DNA of 52,782 nt from CAISIP01 sp038247175. Lineage in GTDB: Bacteria; Pseudomonadota; Gammaproteobacteria; Burkholderiales; Burkholderiaceae_C. The stretch covers positions 1-52,782 of the forward strand of contig JBBRVD010000004.1 in the NCBI GenBank assembly GCA_038247175.1. The letters are read 5' to 3'. Below, one piece after another: positions 16,708 to 24,329 of this stretch (positions within the stretch are counted from its first letter, which is position 1; every line of letters starts with the position of its first letter). The notes under the pieces were generated by a model. The model searched no databases. It had not been told where the DNA came from and was given only the letters and a program-made list of their open reading frames with translations. The translations under genes and the position numbers were made by a program.

Positions 16708-18093
16708 TCAAGGCTTGCGGTGCTCCAGCGTCAGTCCAGCGGCGCTGCGCGCCGGGAAACCCTTCCAGTAACTGTGGTCGGCCTTGAAGGTACCGTTTGC
16801 CTCGGCCGACCATTTGCCATCCCTGGATTTCTCGACCAGGTTCAGATACGGGTCCATGGCTGCGTCGTTCTTCAGATATTTCCCGAGAAAGGCGGTGGTG
16901 AAATGTTGCGCGATGTTGTTCATGCGCACGTTGTCCCACACCGCGTCGATGTAATGCTCGGCCGGGATGAAATTGAGGTTCGACACCGGCTTCCAGGACT
17001 CCAGCGGCGCCGGCATTGGCGCGCCGGCATTGTGGTTGGCGTTCTCGTAGGTCAGCAGATAACGCGGCGCGTTGACGCTGCCCTCGAAGAGATTTCGCAC
17101 GCCGGGCGCATAACCAGACACATCGTCGATTCCGCCGACCACGAAGAACACCGGTGTCGTGATGCCGGCCAGGCCGGCGTTGTTCCAGAAGCCGCGCGGC
17201 CAGCCCCAGGGTGCGAACGCGACCGCCGCCTTGATGCGTTTGTCCATCGACGCCATGTAGGCAGGGTTGCCGGCTTGGCGCAGCTTCAGCGCGCCTTGCG
17301 GCACGCCCCACGGAAATGCCACACTGGCTGCCGTGAAGCCACCACCGATGGTGTTGACCACACCGTATCCGCCCATCGAATATCCGATCAGCCCGGTCTG
17401 GTCCGCATCGATCATGCCCTTGAGCGTGCCCGACGCGTCGCTGGCGTTGAGACGCGCCATCTCGCCCAGCACGAACAGCTGGTCGAGCGGGCGGTTCAGC
17501 AAGGTGCTGCCGAATGCGCCCTGGTCGCGGTAGGTGCTGTCGGTATGGTCGATCGCGGCGACCACGTATCCCTTGCTGGCCAGGTTCTCCGCCAGGTGGC
17601 TGAGCAGGAAGCGGTTGCCAGGATAGCCGTGCGAGATGATCAACAACGGGTACGGGCCGGCACTGGCATCGGGCGGGGCATCACGCAGCGCCCTGCCGCG
17701 CAACGTGACCCCGGTCTTGCCGTCGCGGATGAACACGTCCCGGTATTGGCCGTCGCCGGCCTTCGGAGCGCCGGCCTTGGCAGGGTACCAGACCTCGACC
17801 GTCAGCGGGCGATCGTAGGTCGGGATCGGCGCGCCCGCCGTGGCCTTGAGTATGTCGAGTTGCCCGGCATGCGTGAACGCGAGGGTCTTGACGCCGACTG
17901 TCTGCTGGCCATACGCCGCCAGAGCGGGTGCATCGGGTCGGATCGTGTCGATGCGGTTGACGGTGCTGGTATCCTGTGCCATGGTCGGTGCTGCGGCGGT
18001 GAGTGCGGCGGTGAGTGCGGCGGTGAGTGCGGCAATGCGTGTGGCAATGCGTGCGGCGGTCGACCATGCCGTCATGAAACCCTGTTTGAACAT
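16708..18093 (-). CDS. secreted alpha/beta hydrolase (chlorophyllase/PAF-acetylhydrolase-like)
   Basis: A 461-residue exported hydrolase starting at ATG 18093. The signal peptide has an unusual repetitive core (ALTAALTAALTAA) ending at APTMAQ near residue 40. The catalytic fold shows the oxyanion segment SHGYPGN (154-160), nucleophile GYSMGG (S239), a candidate Asp in GGIDDVSGY (323 or 324) and a candidate His in NANHNAG (H354). The general form is that of dienelactone hydrolase/PAF-acetylhydrolase-like esterases. Substrate unknown; periplasmic or extracellular action is inferred. An alternative start at ATG 18075 removes six residues. Confidence 0.8.
   Translation of the reverse strand: MFKQGFMTAWSTAARIATRIAALTAALTAALTAAAPTMAQDTSTVNRIDTIRPDAPALAAYGQQTVGVKTLAFTHAGQLDILKATAGAPIPTYDRPLTVEVWYPAKAGAPKAGDGQYRDVFIRDGKTGVTLRGRALRDAPPDASAGPYPLLIISHGYPGNRFLLSHLAENLASKGYVVAAIDHTDSTYRDQGAFGSTLLNRPLDQLFVLGEMARLNASDASGTLKGMIDADQTGLIGYSMGGYGVVNTIGGGFTAASVAFPWGVPQGALKLRQAGNPAYMASMDKRIKAAVAFAPWGWPRGFWNNAGLAGITTPVFFVVGGIDDVSGYAPGVRNLFEGSVNAPRYLLTYENANHNAGAPMPAPLESWKPVSNLNFIPAEHYIDAVWDNVRMNNIAQHFTTAFLGKYLKNDAAMDPYLNLVEKSRDGKWSAEANGTFKADHSYWKGFPARSAAGLTLEHRKP
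17993..18052 (+). repeat. 12-bp tandem repeat, five units, inside a signal peptide
   Basis: Five head-to-tail 12-bp units: three identical GCGGCGGTGAGT copies (17993-18028), then GCGGCAATGCGT and GTGGCAATGCGT. The unit length is a multiple of three, so copy-number change keeps the hydrolase frame and only lengthens or shortens the hydrophobic core of its signal peptide. Confidence 0.9.
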
Positions 18094-18266
18094 GCGTGCT
18101 GAATCCGGTGGTGGATGTGTCGGGGATGGGTTGCGAATGCCGGCAGGCTCGCCGAGCCAAGCAGCCATGCCAACCGCCTGCATGCGCACCGAACCAAGGG
18201 AGTCGAGCATACCCGCCATCGGCGACACGTGCTTGCGCACCACCCGTGTCCACCATCATCATCGCA

Positions 18267-18836
18267 ATGCCTGAACCTGACGCGTCGGCCCCGGCCAACC
18301 TTGGCGCCAAGGCGCCCATCGCTCGCCCTGGCCTGCCATTCCTGCTGGCCCATCCAGCCCATGTGATCGCATTGGGCCTGGGTTCAGGCCTGAGCCGCTG
18401 GGCGCCCGGCACCGTCGGCACCGCGTGGGCATGGGCCGCCTTCCTTGCGCTGCAGCAGTGGCTCACCCCCTGGCAACTCGGATGGATCGTGCTGCTGTCG
18501 TTCCCGCTCGGCTGGTGGGCCTGCAGCGTGTGCGCGCGGGACATGCGGGTGCTGGACCCGGGCAGCATTGTCTGGGATGAGATTGCCGCCTTCTGGCTGG
18601 TGTTGTGGCTGGTGATGCCCGCCGGTTTCGCAGCCCAGCTGGCGGCCTTCGTGTTGTTTCGGTTCTTCGACGCAGCCAAGCCCGGGCCAGTGGGCTGGGC
18701 CGACCGGCTGTTCCACGGCGTCGACCCGGCAACCGACCCGGCAGCCTGGAACAAGGCCGGCCTGGGCATCATGCTCGACGACCTGGTGGCGGCATTTTGC
18801 ACGCTGCTGGTGATCGCCGCCTGGCATTGGTGGTGA
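18267..18836 (+). CDS. pgpA: phosphatidylglycerophosphatase A
   Basis: A 189-residue inner-membrane enzyme that removes the phosphate from phosphatidylglycerophosphate to give phosphatidylglycerol. Marks are GSGLSRWAPGTVGTAWA, the acidic IVWDEIAAFW motif, FRFFDAAKPGPVGWADR and GLGIMLDDLVAA. Several hydrophobic helices are present. ATG 18267 is chosen because upstream in-frame sequence is compositionally unlike protein and the family begins a few residues before HPAHVIALGLG. The gene is 14 bp ahead of pncC. In many relatives it directly follows thiL; here three genes lie between. Confidence 0.93.
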   Translation: MPEPDASAPANLGAKAPIARPGLPFLLAHPAHVIALGLGSGLSRWAPGTVGTAWAWAAFLALQQWLTPWQLGWIVLLSFPLGWWACSVCARDMRVLDPGSIVWDEIAAFWLVLWLVMPAGFAAQLAAFVLFRFFDAAKPGPVGWADRLFHGVDPATDPAAWNKAGLGIMLDDLVAAFCTLLVIAAWHWW

Positions 18837-18850
18837 GCCGGGACGACACG

Positions 18851-19354
18851 ATGCCACACACCGACGCTGCGCAGCTGTGCCACGACCTGGCCGCCGCCTT
18901 GCTGGCGCGCGGCTGGATGATGGCCACGGCCGAGAGTTGCACCGGCGGCCTGATCGCCAGCGCTTGCACCGATCTCAGCGGGTCGAGCCGCTGGTTCGAG
19001 CGCGGCTTCGTGACTTATTCGAACCGGGCCAAGGCCGAACTTCTGGGCGTCGACGCGGGATTGATCGCGCGCGATGGCGCGGTCAGCGAAGCGGTGGCGC
19101 GGGCAATGGTGCAAGGCGCGTTGCGGCAGGCGCCGGTGCAGGCTGCCGTGGCGGTGACCGGCGTGGCCGGACCGACGGGCGGCAGCGTGGCCAAGCCGGT
19201 GGGCACGGTATGGTTCGGCTGGAATGTCGATGGCGTCGTGCGCTGCGAGATGCAGCGCTTCGATGGTGACCGCGCCACGGTGCGCGCAGCCACTGTCGTG
19301 CATGCGCTGGCCGGACTGCTCGCGATGGTAAGAGCCCCCGGCGGAGCTGGCTGA
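18851..19354 (+). CDS. pncC: nicotinamide-nucleotide amidohydrolase (CinA C-terminal domain)
   Basis: A 167-residue cytoplasmic enzyme that deamidates nicotinamide mononucleotide in pyridine-nucleotide salvage. It is a stand-alone CinA C-terminal domain. Motifs are TAESCTGGLIAS with the catalytic serine, FVTYSNRAKAELLGV, and AVTGVAGPTGGS. It starts at ATG 18851, 14 bp after pgpA, and ends two bases before the next gene, so the three probably form one transcript. Confidence 0.92.
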   Translation: MPHTDAAQLCHDLAAALLARGWMMATAESCTGGLIASACTDLSGSSRWFERGFVTYSNRAKAELLGVDAGLIARDGAVSEAVARAMVQGALRQAPVQAAVAVTGVAGPTGGSVAKPVGTVWFGWNVDGVVRCEMQRFDGDRATVRAATVVHALAGLLAMVRAPGGAG

Positions 19355-19356
19355 CC

Positions 19357-19770
19357 ATGACGCAGGGCGATGCCCGAGCGCCCCGCGCGATCGCGGTACG
19401 AACTCGTGCCAAACCAGCGTCGACAACCGCCAGGCGAACGCGAACGGCAGGCGGGCAGCACTACCATGTCTACGTGATCGAACTCGCCGACGCGGTCTGG
19501 AACATTGCGCGCTTTCGCCGCGCCAATCCCGATTACCAATTGGGCAAACCCTTTGTCTACGTCGGCATGACCGGCCTGGATCCGGACCTGCGCTTCGACA
19601 AGCACAAGGCCGGCATCCAGTCCAACAGTTATGCGCGCCGCTTCGGCCTGCGCCTGCTGCCCGGCCTGTACACGATGTACAACCCGATGCCATACGAAGC
19701 CGCACGCGACATGGAAGTCGAACTCGGCATTGCGCTGCGCGAAGCCGGCTACGGCGTCTGGCAGGGTTGA
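19357..19770 (+). CDS. small GIY-YIG-like protein, function unknown
   Basis: A 137-residue protein directly behind pncC (2-bp gap). The first 30 residues are basic and of low complexity. The rest contains YHVYVIELAD, about 22 residues of insert, then KPFVYVGMTG, an R-x3-H motif (LRFDKHKAG) and a possible catalytic Glu in ARDMEVELG. This order resembles the GIY-YIG nuclease fold with a long insertion between the two halves of the motif. Whether it is an active nuclease is not known. The conserved-looking tail NPMPYEAARDM is not assigned to any process. Confidence 0.6.
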   Translation: MTQGDARAPRAIAVRTRAKPASTTARRTRTAGGQHYHVYVIELADAVWNIARFRRANPDYQLGKPFVYVGMTGLDPDLRFDKHKAGIQSNSYARRFGLRLLPGLYTMYNPMPYEAARDMEVELGIALREAGYGVWQG

Positions 19771-19779
19771 TGACGGGGA

Positions 19780-19899
19780 GCAGGGAGTACACGCAGTGAA
19801 CGAGCGTGGGGGCCACATTTCCCGCCGGGCCGCCCCAAGGGAAATATGCCCCCTTGGGGGGCAGGGAGTACACGCAGTGAACGAGCGTGGGGGCCACAT
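19780..19899. repeat. pair of identical 39-bp direct repeats flanking a hairpin
   Basis: Two identical 39-bp copies (19780-19818 and 19861-19899) beginning GCAGGGAGTACACGCAGTGA flank a 9-bp perfect inverted repeat CCCCAAGGG/CCCTTGGGG (19833-19841 and 19851-19859, 9-nt loop). The element fills the gap between two convergent genes. It looks like a repetitive extragenic element, and the hairpin could also end transcription from either side, though no T-tract is present. Confidence 0.85.
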
Positions 19900-19905
19900 C
19901 CCCAT

Positions 19906-21081
19906 TCACACAACGTTCATCTCGCGCATCGGGCGCCCATCCAGCACCCGCTGCCAGCCGAACTCCGACAGGTCCAGCGTCTCGAACCGGCGCGCCACGA
20001 CCAGTTCGGCCAGGGCGCGACCCACCGCTGGCGACTGCTGCAGCCCATGGCCGCTGAAACCGTTGGCGAACAGCAGGTTATCCAGTGCCGGATGAGCACC
20101 CAGAATCAGGTTGTGGTCCAGCGTGTTGACGTCGTAATGACCGGCCCAGGGCTTGCCGGCTCGCGCCGCCTCGAAACCCGGCACCCGGTGCGCCAGTGCT
20201 GGCCAGAGCACGTCCTCGAACAGTTCATGCTGCACCTCGAAGTCAAAACACTCCGGGTCCTGGTCTTCGGGCAAGGCCACACCACACAGAAAACCGGTGC
20301 CTTCGGGCCGGAAATAGACACCGCCCGTGTCTATCACCAGCGGACAGCGAGGCGCCGGCTCCGGGCTGTGGAACGGGAACACGCAGCGCTTGCGCGACTG
20401 CACCGGCAGCACGATACCGGCCGTTCGCGCCAGCGCGGTCGCACCGGTGCCGGCGGCATTGATGACGCTGGCGCAGGACACACGCCCACCATCGGCCAGT
20501 TGCACCGCTGTGACCGTCGCGCCACTGCGCAGCAATGCCGAAACCCGCGCCGCCCGGTACACCACCCCCTGGGCCTGCGCCTTGCGCCGGAACGCCTGCA
20601 TCAGACTGTGCGCATCGAGCCAGCCTTCACCGGACAGGCCCAGGCTGGCACCAGCCAGGTCGTCCACCCGCAGCCACGGGAATCGCTGCGCCACCGCCGC
20701 GGGCGATAGCAAGGCGGCATCGACACCGCAGGCGCGTTGCACCGCATGGTTCGACTGCAGCGTCGCCAGCCCCTGCGCGCCAGCAAGAAACAGGTATCCG
20801 GCCGCGCGAAAACCGACTTCAGGCGCGACACCATCCAGCGACAGGTGTTCGCCGATGCGCTGAATGAAGTCGGTCGCGAACTGCGACATCCGGATATTGC
20901 CCGGCGTCGAGAACTGGTGCCGGAGCGACGCCACCGAACGCGTCGTCGCACACCAGGTGTAGGTCGGGTCGGGCTCGAGCACCAGGACCGAGCCCCGAAA
21001 GCCCGCATGCGCCGACAGAAAATAGGCGGCAGCACTGCCGACGGCCGCGCCGCCGATGATCACGACGTCGAAACGCTCCAT
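19906..21081 (-). CDS. FAD-dependent oxidoreductase, DAO family
   Basis: A 391-residue flavoenzyme of the D-amino-acid oxidase/sarcosine oxidase-like family. The FAD-binding motif VVIIGGAAVGSAAAYF is at the N-terminus. The conserved tail region HYDVNTLDHNLILGAHPAL then FANGFSGHGLQQSPAVGRA is typical of FOXRED1-like and glycine/sarcosine oxidase-type members. The start is ATG 21081; GTG 21093 would add four residues. It lies 36 bp after the hydratase gene on the same strand, suggesting a two-gene unit. The substrate is probably an amino acid or N-methyl amino acid, by family only. Confidence 0.8.
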   Translation of the reverse strand: MERFDVVIIGGAAVGSAAAYFLSAHAGFRGSVLVLEPDPTYTWCATTRSVASLRHQFSTPGNIRMSQFATDFIQRIGEHLSLDGVAPEVGFRAAGYLFLAGAQGLATLQSNHAVQRACGVDAALLSPAAVAQRFPWLRVDDLAGASLGLSGEGWLDAHSLMQAFRRKAQAQGVVYRAARVSALLRSGATVTAVQLADGGRVSCASVINAAGTGATALARTAGIVLPVQSRKRCVFPFHSPEPAPRCPLVIDTGGVYFRPEGTGFLCGVALPEDQDPECFDFEVQHELFEDVLWPALAHRVPGFEAARAGKPWAGHYDVNTLDHNLILGAHPALDNLLFANGFSGHGLQQSPAVGRALAELVVARRFETLDLSEFGWQRVLDGRPMREMNVV

Positions 21082-21117
21082 TCGTTCGCTCACGATGCGC
21101 GTCCGCGAGCCGCCTCC

Positions 21118-21915
21118 TCAGCGCAACCGGACCTGCAGTGGCATCAGCGGGCTGTCGAAATCGGCCCGCCAGGTCTCACCGACGGTCACCGGCCAGGCGT
21201 CGGTCCAGGTGCCGGTGGTGACGACATCGGCTGGCAACAGGTCCGGTGCGCCCGGGCATTGGCGCAACTCGGCCAGGAAATGCTGCAGCGCGCGCAACGG
21301 GCTGCCCAGCACGTTGACGCCGGTGCCACGCTCGACCGCCTGCCCGTCGCGCTGCAGTACAACGCCGGTTCCGGCCAGCACTGCATCGAGTTGCGCGGCG
21401 TTGGAGGCCACGTCACGCACCGCGACGCGGCGTCCGACCAGCAGCCGTGCATGCAGCGCGCCGTCGCTCACCGCATCGGGCGCCACGAACTTCCAGTTTG
21501 GCAAATGCGACTGAACGATCTCGAATCCGGGCGCCATCCATTCGATCGCATCGAATACGTCGTCTGGCGTCGCATCCGGCTTCGGGCTCTCGCGCATGCC
21601 GAACACGGTCTCCGGTTCGATACGCGGCTGGCAGACTTGGCGCAACGCGACTTCACCCTCGCCCTCGCAGAACACCAGCGTGGTGTTCCACACCGTGCCC
21701 CAGATCGGCGCGGACACGTTGTAGCGCTGCCAGATGGCGCGGTTGGTGAAACCGATCTTGAAACCCTGCGGCAACTCGCCGCGCGCGATCCGCAACTGGC
21801 GCACAGCCAGCGCCTGCTGATAAGCCTGTGCGACGTTGAACGCAGGGTCGCTGCCGGGCGCCGTGGGCCACGGCTGACCGTCGTCGTAATGGAAAAGCAA
21901 TTGCGCAGGAGTCAT
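21118..21915 (-). CDS. 2-keto-4-pentenoate hydratase family protein
   Basis: A 265-residue protein of the MhpD/HpcG hydratase family, which adds water to 2-hydroxypenta-2,4-dienoate-type intermediates in aromatic breakdown. Motifs are GFKIGFTNRAIWQRYNV near residue 51, IEPETVFGM and IEWMAPGFEIVQSHLPNWKF. The gene is not in an aromatic catabolic cluster: its only neighbour on the strand is the FAD oxidase. The family label therefore gives the likely chemistry but not the pathway. Start ATG 21915 has only a weak ribosome site. Confidence 0.78.
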   Translation of the reverse strand: MTPAQLLFHYDDGQPWPTAPGSDPAFNVAQAYQQALAVRQLRIARGELPQGFKIGFTNRAIWQRYNVSAPIWGTVWNTTLVFCEGEGEVALRQVCQPRIEPETVFGMRESPKPDATPDDVFDAIEWMAPGFEIVQSHLPNWKFVAPDAVSDGALHARLLVGRRVAVRDVASNAAQLDAVLAGTGVVLQRDGQAVERGTGVNVLGSPLRALQHFLAELRQCPGAPDLLPADVVTTGTWTDAWPVTVGETWRADFDSPLMPLQVRLR

Positions 21916-22016
21916 GGCTGGCGCGTTCCGGTTGGAGGGTCGGGCCGCCGCCGCGGCAGCGGATTCGCCCCGATATTACCCAAGCCATGGGCATCGGGCG
22001 CGGTCGATTGCGGGTG

Positions 22017-22205
22017 TCAGCCCAGGAAAGGTCGTCCTGCCATGACCTGGTGCAGCGTCCAGGCGCACAACACACTGTAAGTCAGCGCAAACCCCCAGAC
22101 CACGAAGACCGCACCGCCGGCCCGCTCCGTGCTGGCAGACTCAGCAGATACATCTTTGCGCGACCGACCGCCGGCACCGACCGGCCCGACCGACAATCCG
22201 TCCAT
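22017..22205 (-). CDS. possible 62-aa single-span membrane protein
   Basis: This minus-strand frame begins at ATG 22205, sharing two bases with the start of the divergent FMN enzyme gene. It encodes a polar N-terminal half and one convincing hydrophobic helix (VFVVWGFALTYSVLCAWTL) followed by HQVMAGRPFLG. Third codon positions are mostly G or C in the helix part. It could be a real small membrane protein, or a chance frame in the promoter region of the neighbouring gene. No homologue is recognised. The remainder of this 288-bp gap (21916-22203) shows no clear promoter to me. Confidence 0.3.
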   Translation of the reverse strand: MDGLSVGPVGAGGRSRKDVSAESASTERAGGAVFVVWGFALTYSVLCAWTLHQVMAGRPFLG

Positions 22206-23871
22206 GCTGAACAAACTGAACCTGCTTTTGCCGATCCGTTACACCGTCTTCGGGCTTTGTCTACTCGCTTTACTGGCCGGCCTGGCGGCGCTGTCCGTGT
22301 GGGGCGTCGGCATCGCGCTGGTGCTGGTGATGCTGCCGCTGGTAGCCGTGGGGGTGTACGACCTGGCCCAACCCCGGCGCTCCATCTTGCGCAACTATCC
22401 GGTTATCGGGCACCTTCGCTACATGCTCGAGTTCGTGCGGCCAGAGCTGCGCCAGTATTTCCTGGAAGGCGATTACGAGGCCGCGCCGTTCTCGCGCGCG
22501 CAGCGTTCGCTGGTCTACCAGCGGGCCAAGGGTGACTCGGATCTGCGCCCGTTCGGCACCTTGCTCAACGTGCGTGCGGAGGACTACGAATGGGTCAACC
22601 ACGCGATGGTGCCGAGCACGATCGCATCACACGACTTCCGGCTCTGGATCGGGGGCACGCCCGAACAGGTTGCCAGCCGCGACCCCGCGCTGGGCCAATG
22701 CACGCAGCCGTACAACGCGAGCCTGTTCAACATCTCGGCGATGAGCTTCGGCTCGCTCAGCGCCAATGCCATCCTCGCGCTCAACGCCGGCGCCCGGCAG
22801 GGTGGCTTTGCCCATGACACCGGCGAAGGATCGATCTCGGCGCACCACCGCCACCACGGCGGCGACCTGATCTGGGAGATCGGTTCGGGTTATTTCGGCT
22901 GCCGCAATGACGTCGGGCAGTTCGATGCAGACCGGTTTACCGCCAATGCGCACGACCCGCAGGTCAAGATGATCGAACTCAAGCTCAGCCAGGGTGCAAA
23001 ACCGGGTCACGGCGGGGTACTGCCCGGCCCGAAGGTGACGCCGGAAATCGCCGCCGCACGCGGCATCCCGGTGGGCGTGGAATGCGTGTCACCCGCCGCC
23101 CACAGTGCCTTCTCGACACCCGTAGGTCTGCTGGAATTCATCGCGCGGCTGCGCACACTGTCGGGCGGCAAGCCCACCGGATTCAAGTTGTGCATCGGCC
23201 ACCCATGGGAATGGTTTGCCATCGTCAAAGCCATGATGCAGACCGGTATCACGCCTGACTTCATCGTCGTCGATGGTGCTGAAGGCGGCACCGGCGCCGC
23301 GCCAGTCGAATTCACCAACCATGTGGGTTCTCCACTGCAGGAGGGACTGCTGCTGGTGCACAACACCCTGCGCGGGGCCGGACTGCGAGACCGGATCCGG
23401 ATCGGCTGCGCTGGCAAGGTGATCAGTGCGTTCGACATCGCGCGCATGATGGCGCTGGGCGCAGACTGGTGCAACAGCGCCCGCGGCTTCATGTTCGCAC
23501 TCGGCTGCGTGCAGGCCCAGACCTGTCACACCGGCCATTGCCCGACCGGCGTCACAACCCAGGACCCGATGCGCCAGAAGGCGCTGGTCGTGGGCGACAA
23601 GACACGCCGGGTTTTCAATTACCACGCGATGACGTTGCACGCGCTCAAGGAGATGGTGCAGGCCGCCGGGCTGGACCATCCGAGCGGCATCACCGCGCAC
23701 CATATCGTGCGTCGGTCCGCCGACGGCAAGGTGCATTCGCTGGCCCAGACTGTGCTGGCCCAGATGCACGACGGCGCCTTGCTGCAGTCAGACCTGACCG
23801 GCCTGCCGCTGATCTACCGCCAGTCGTGGCCGCAGGCCCGCGCCGAAAGCTTCACGCTGGCGAAGGCCTGA
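22204..23871 (+). CDS. FMN-binding glutamate synthase family protein
   Basis: A 555-residue protein with two N-terminal transmembrane segments (about residues 10-50) and a GltS-like FMN/Fe-S domain. Marks are ISAMSFGSLSANAILALN, GEGSISAHHRHHGGDLIWEI, LSQGAKPGHGGVLPGPKV, VDGAEGGTGAAPVEF and the cysteine cluster CVQAQTCHTGHCPTGV, which fits a 3Fe-4S site. It lacks the amidotransferase domain of true glutamate synthase. The family is widespread, and its reaction is not firmly known. ATG 22204 is used; an upstream in-frame ATG at 22129 would add 25 polar residues. Its 3' end overlaps the convergent PIN gene by 20 bp. Confidence 0.88.
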   Translation: MLNKLNLLLPIRYTVFGLCLLALLAGLAALSVWGVGIALVLVMLPLVAVGVYDLAQPRRSILRNYPVIGHLRYMLEFVRPELRQYFLEGDYEAAPFSRAQRSLVYQRAKGDSDLRPFGTLLNVRAEDYEWVNHAMVPSTIASHDFRLWIGGTPEQVASRDPALGQCTQPYNASLFNISAMSFGSLSANAILALNAGARQGGFAHDTGEGSISAHHRHHGGDLIWEIGSGYFGCRNDVGQFDADRFTANAHDPQVKMIELKLSQGAKPGHGGVLPGPKVTPEIAAARGIPVGVECVSPAAHSAFSTPVGLLEFIARLRTLSGGKPTGFKLCIGHPWEWFAIVKAMMQTGITPDFIVVDGAEGGTGAAPVEFTNHVGSPLQEGLLLVHNTLRGAGLRDRIRIGCAGKVISAFDIARMMALGADWCNSARGFMFALGCVQAQTCHTGHCPTGVTTQDPMRQKALVVGDKTRRVFNYHAMTLHALKEMVQAAGLDHPSGITAHHIVRRSADGKVHSLAQTVLAQMHDGALLQSDLTGLPLIYRQSWPQARAESFTLAKA

Positions 23872-24292
23872 AACCCGGCGCCACCATGACCGCAAGCGGC
23901 GCCAGGCGCCGGCGCAGATGCAGCACCGCCTTGTCCTTGCTCAGCAACCTGGCACGGTGCGCCACCGCCAGATCGATGAAGGGCTGATCGTGGGGGTCGC
24001 TGCACCGCACACCACAGGCCGGCGCAGCCGGTCGCAGCCGGGCCGATCGGTCGTAACGCTGCAACACGTCTGTCGCCAACAGGCCGCGTGCCGACAGTGG
24101 CGTGCGCATCGCCGGATAATCCAGCACCCGCTGTAATTCGCCGCGCATGGCATCGGTTGCCAGCCAGGCCAGTGCACCCGCATCCAGTGCCGCACGCAAG
24201 GCCTGCGTCGACGGGTCGGCGAACAACAACAGATCCAGCACGATATTGGTGTCGATCACCACGGCGTGTTGCGGTGGTGCCGCCGCATTCAT
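23852..24292 (-). CDS. PIN-domain protein, possible unpaired toxin
   Basis: A 146-residue PIN-fold ribonuclease-like protein of the COG1569 type. Acidic active-site residues are visible in VVIDTNIVLDLLLF, MRGELQRVL and SDPHDQPFIDLAVA, followed by LLSKDKAVL. The start is ATG 24292. PIN toxins normally sit beside a small antitoxin gene. None is found: upstream is the RNA methyltransferase gene (37 bp away), downstream the convergent FMN enzyme gene. It may be an orphan toxin or a housekeeping RNase-like protein. Confidence 0.78.
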   Translation of the reverse strand: MNAAAPPQHAVVIDTNIVLDLLLFADPSTQALRAALDAGALAWLATDAMRGELQRVLDYPAMRTPLSARGLLATDVLQRYDRSARLRPAAPACGVRCSDPHDQPFIDLAVAHRARLLSKDKAVLHLRRRLAPLAVMVAPGFRPSPA

Positions 24293-24329
24293 GGGCGATC
24301 CTGCGCGCCGCGGGCCACGGACCAGGCGT

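Noticed and set aside
17993..18060. CRISPR-like array
   Set aside because: The units are 12 bp, contiguous and coding, with no spacers; no other repeat-spacer pattern was seen in the window.
17681..19909. 742-codon minus-strand frame across pgpA, pncC and the hydrolase start
   Set aside because: It crosses three well-supported genes and has no recognisable domain; its N-terminal repeats only reflect the 39-bp DNA repeats.
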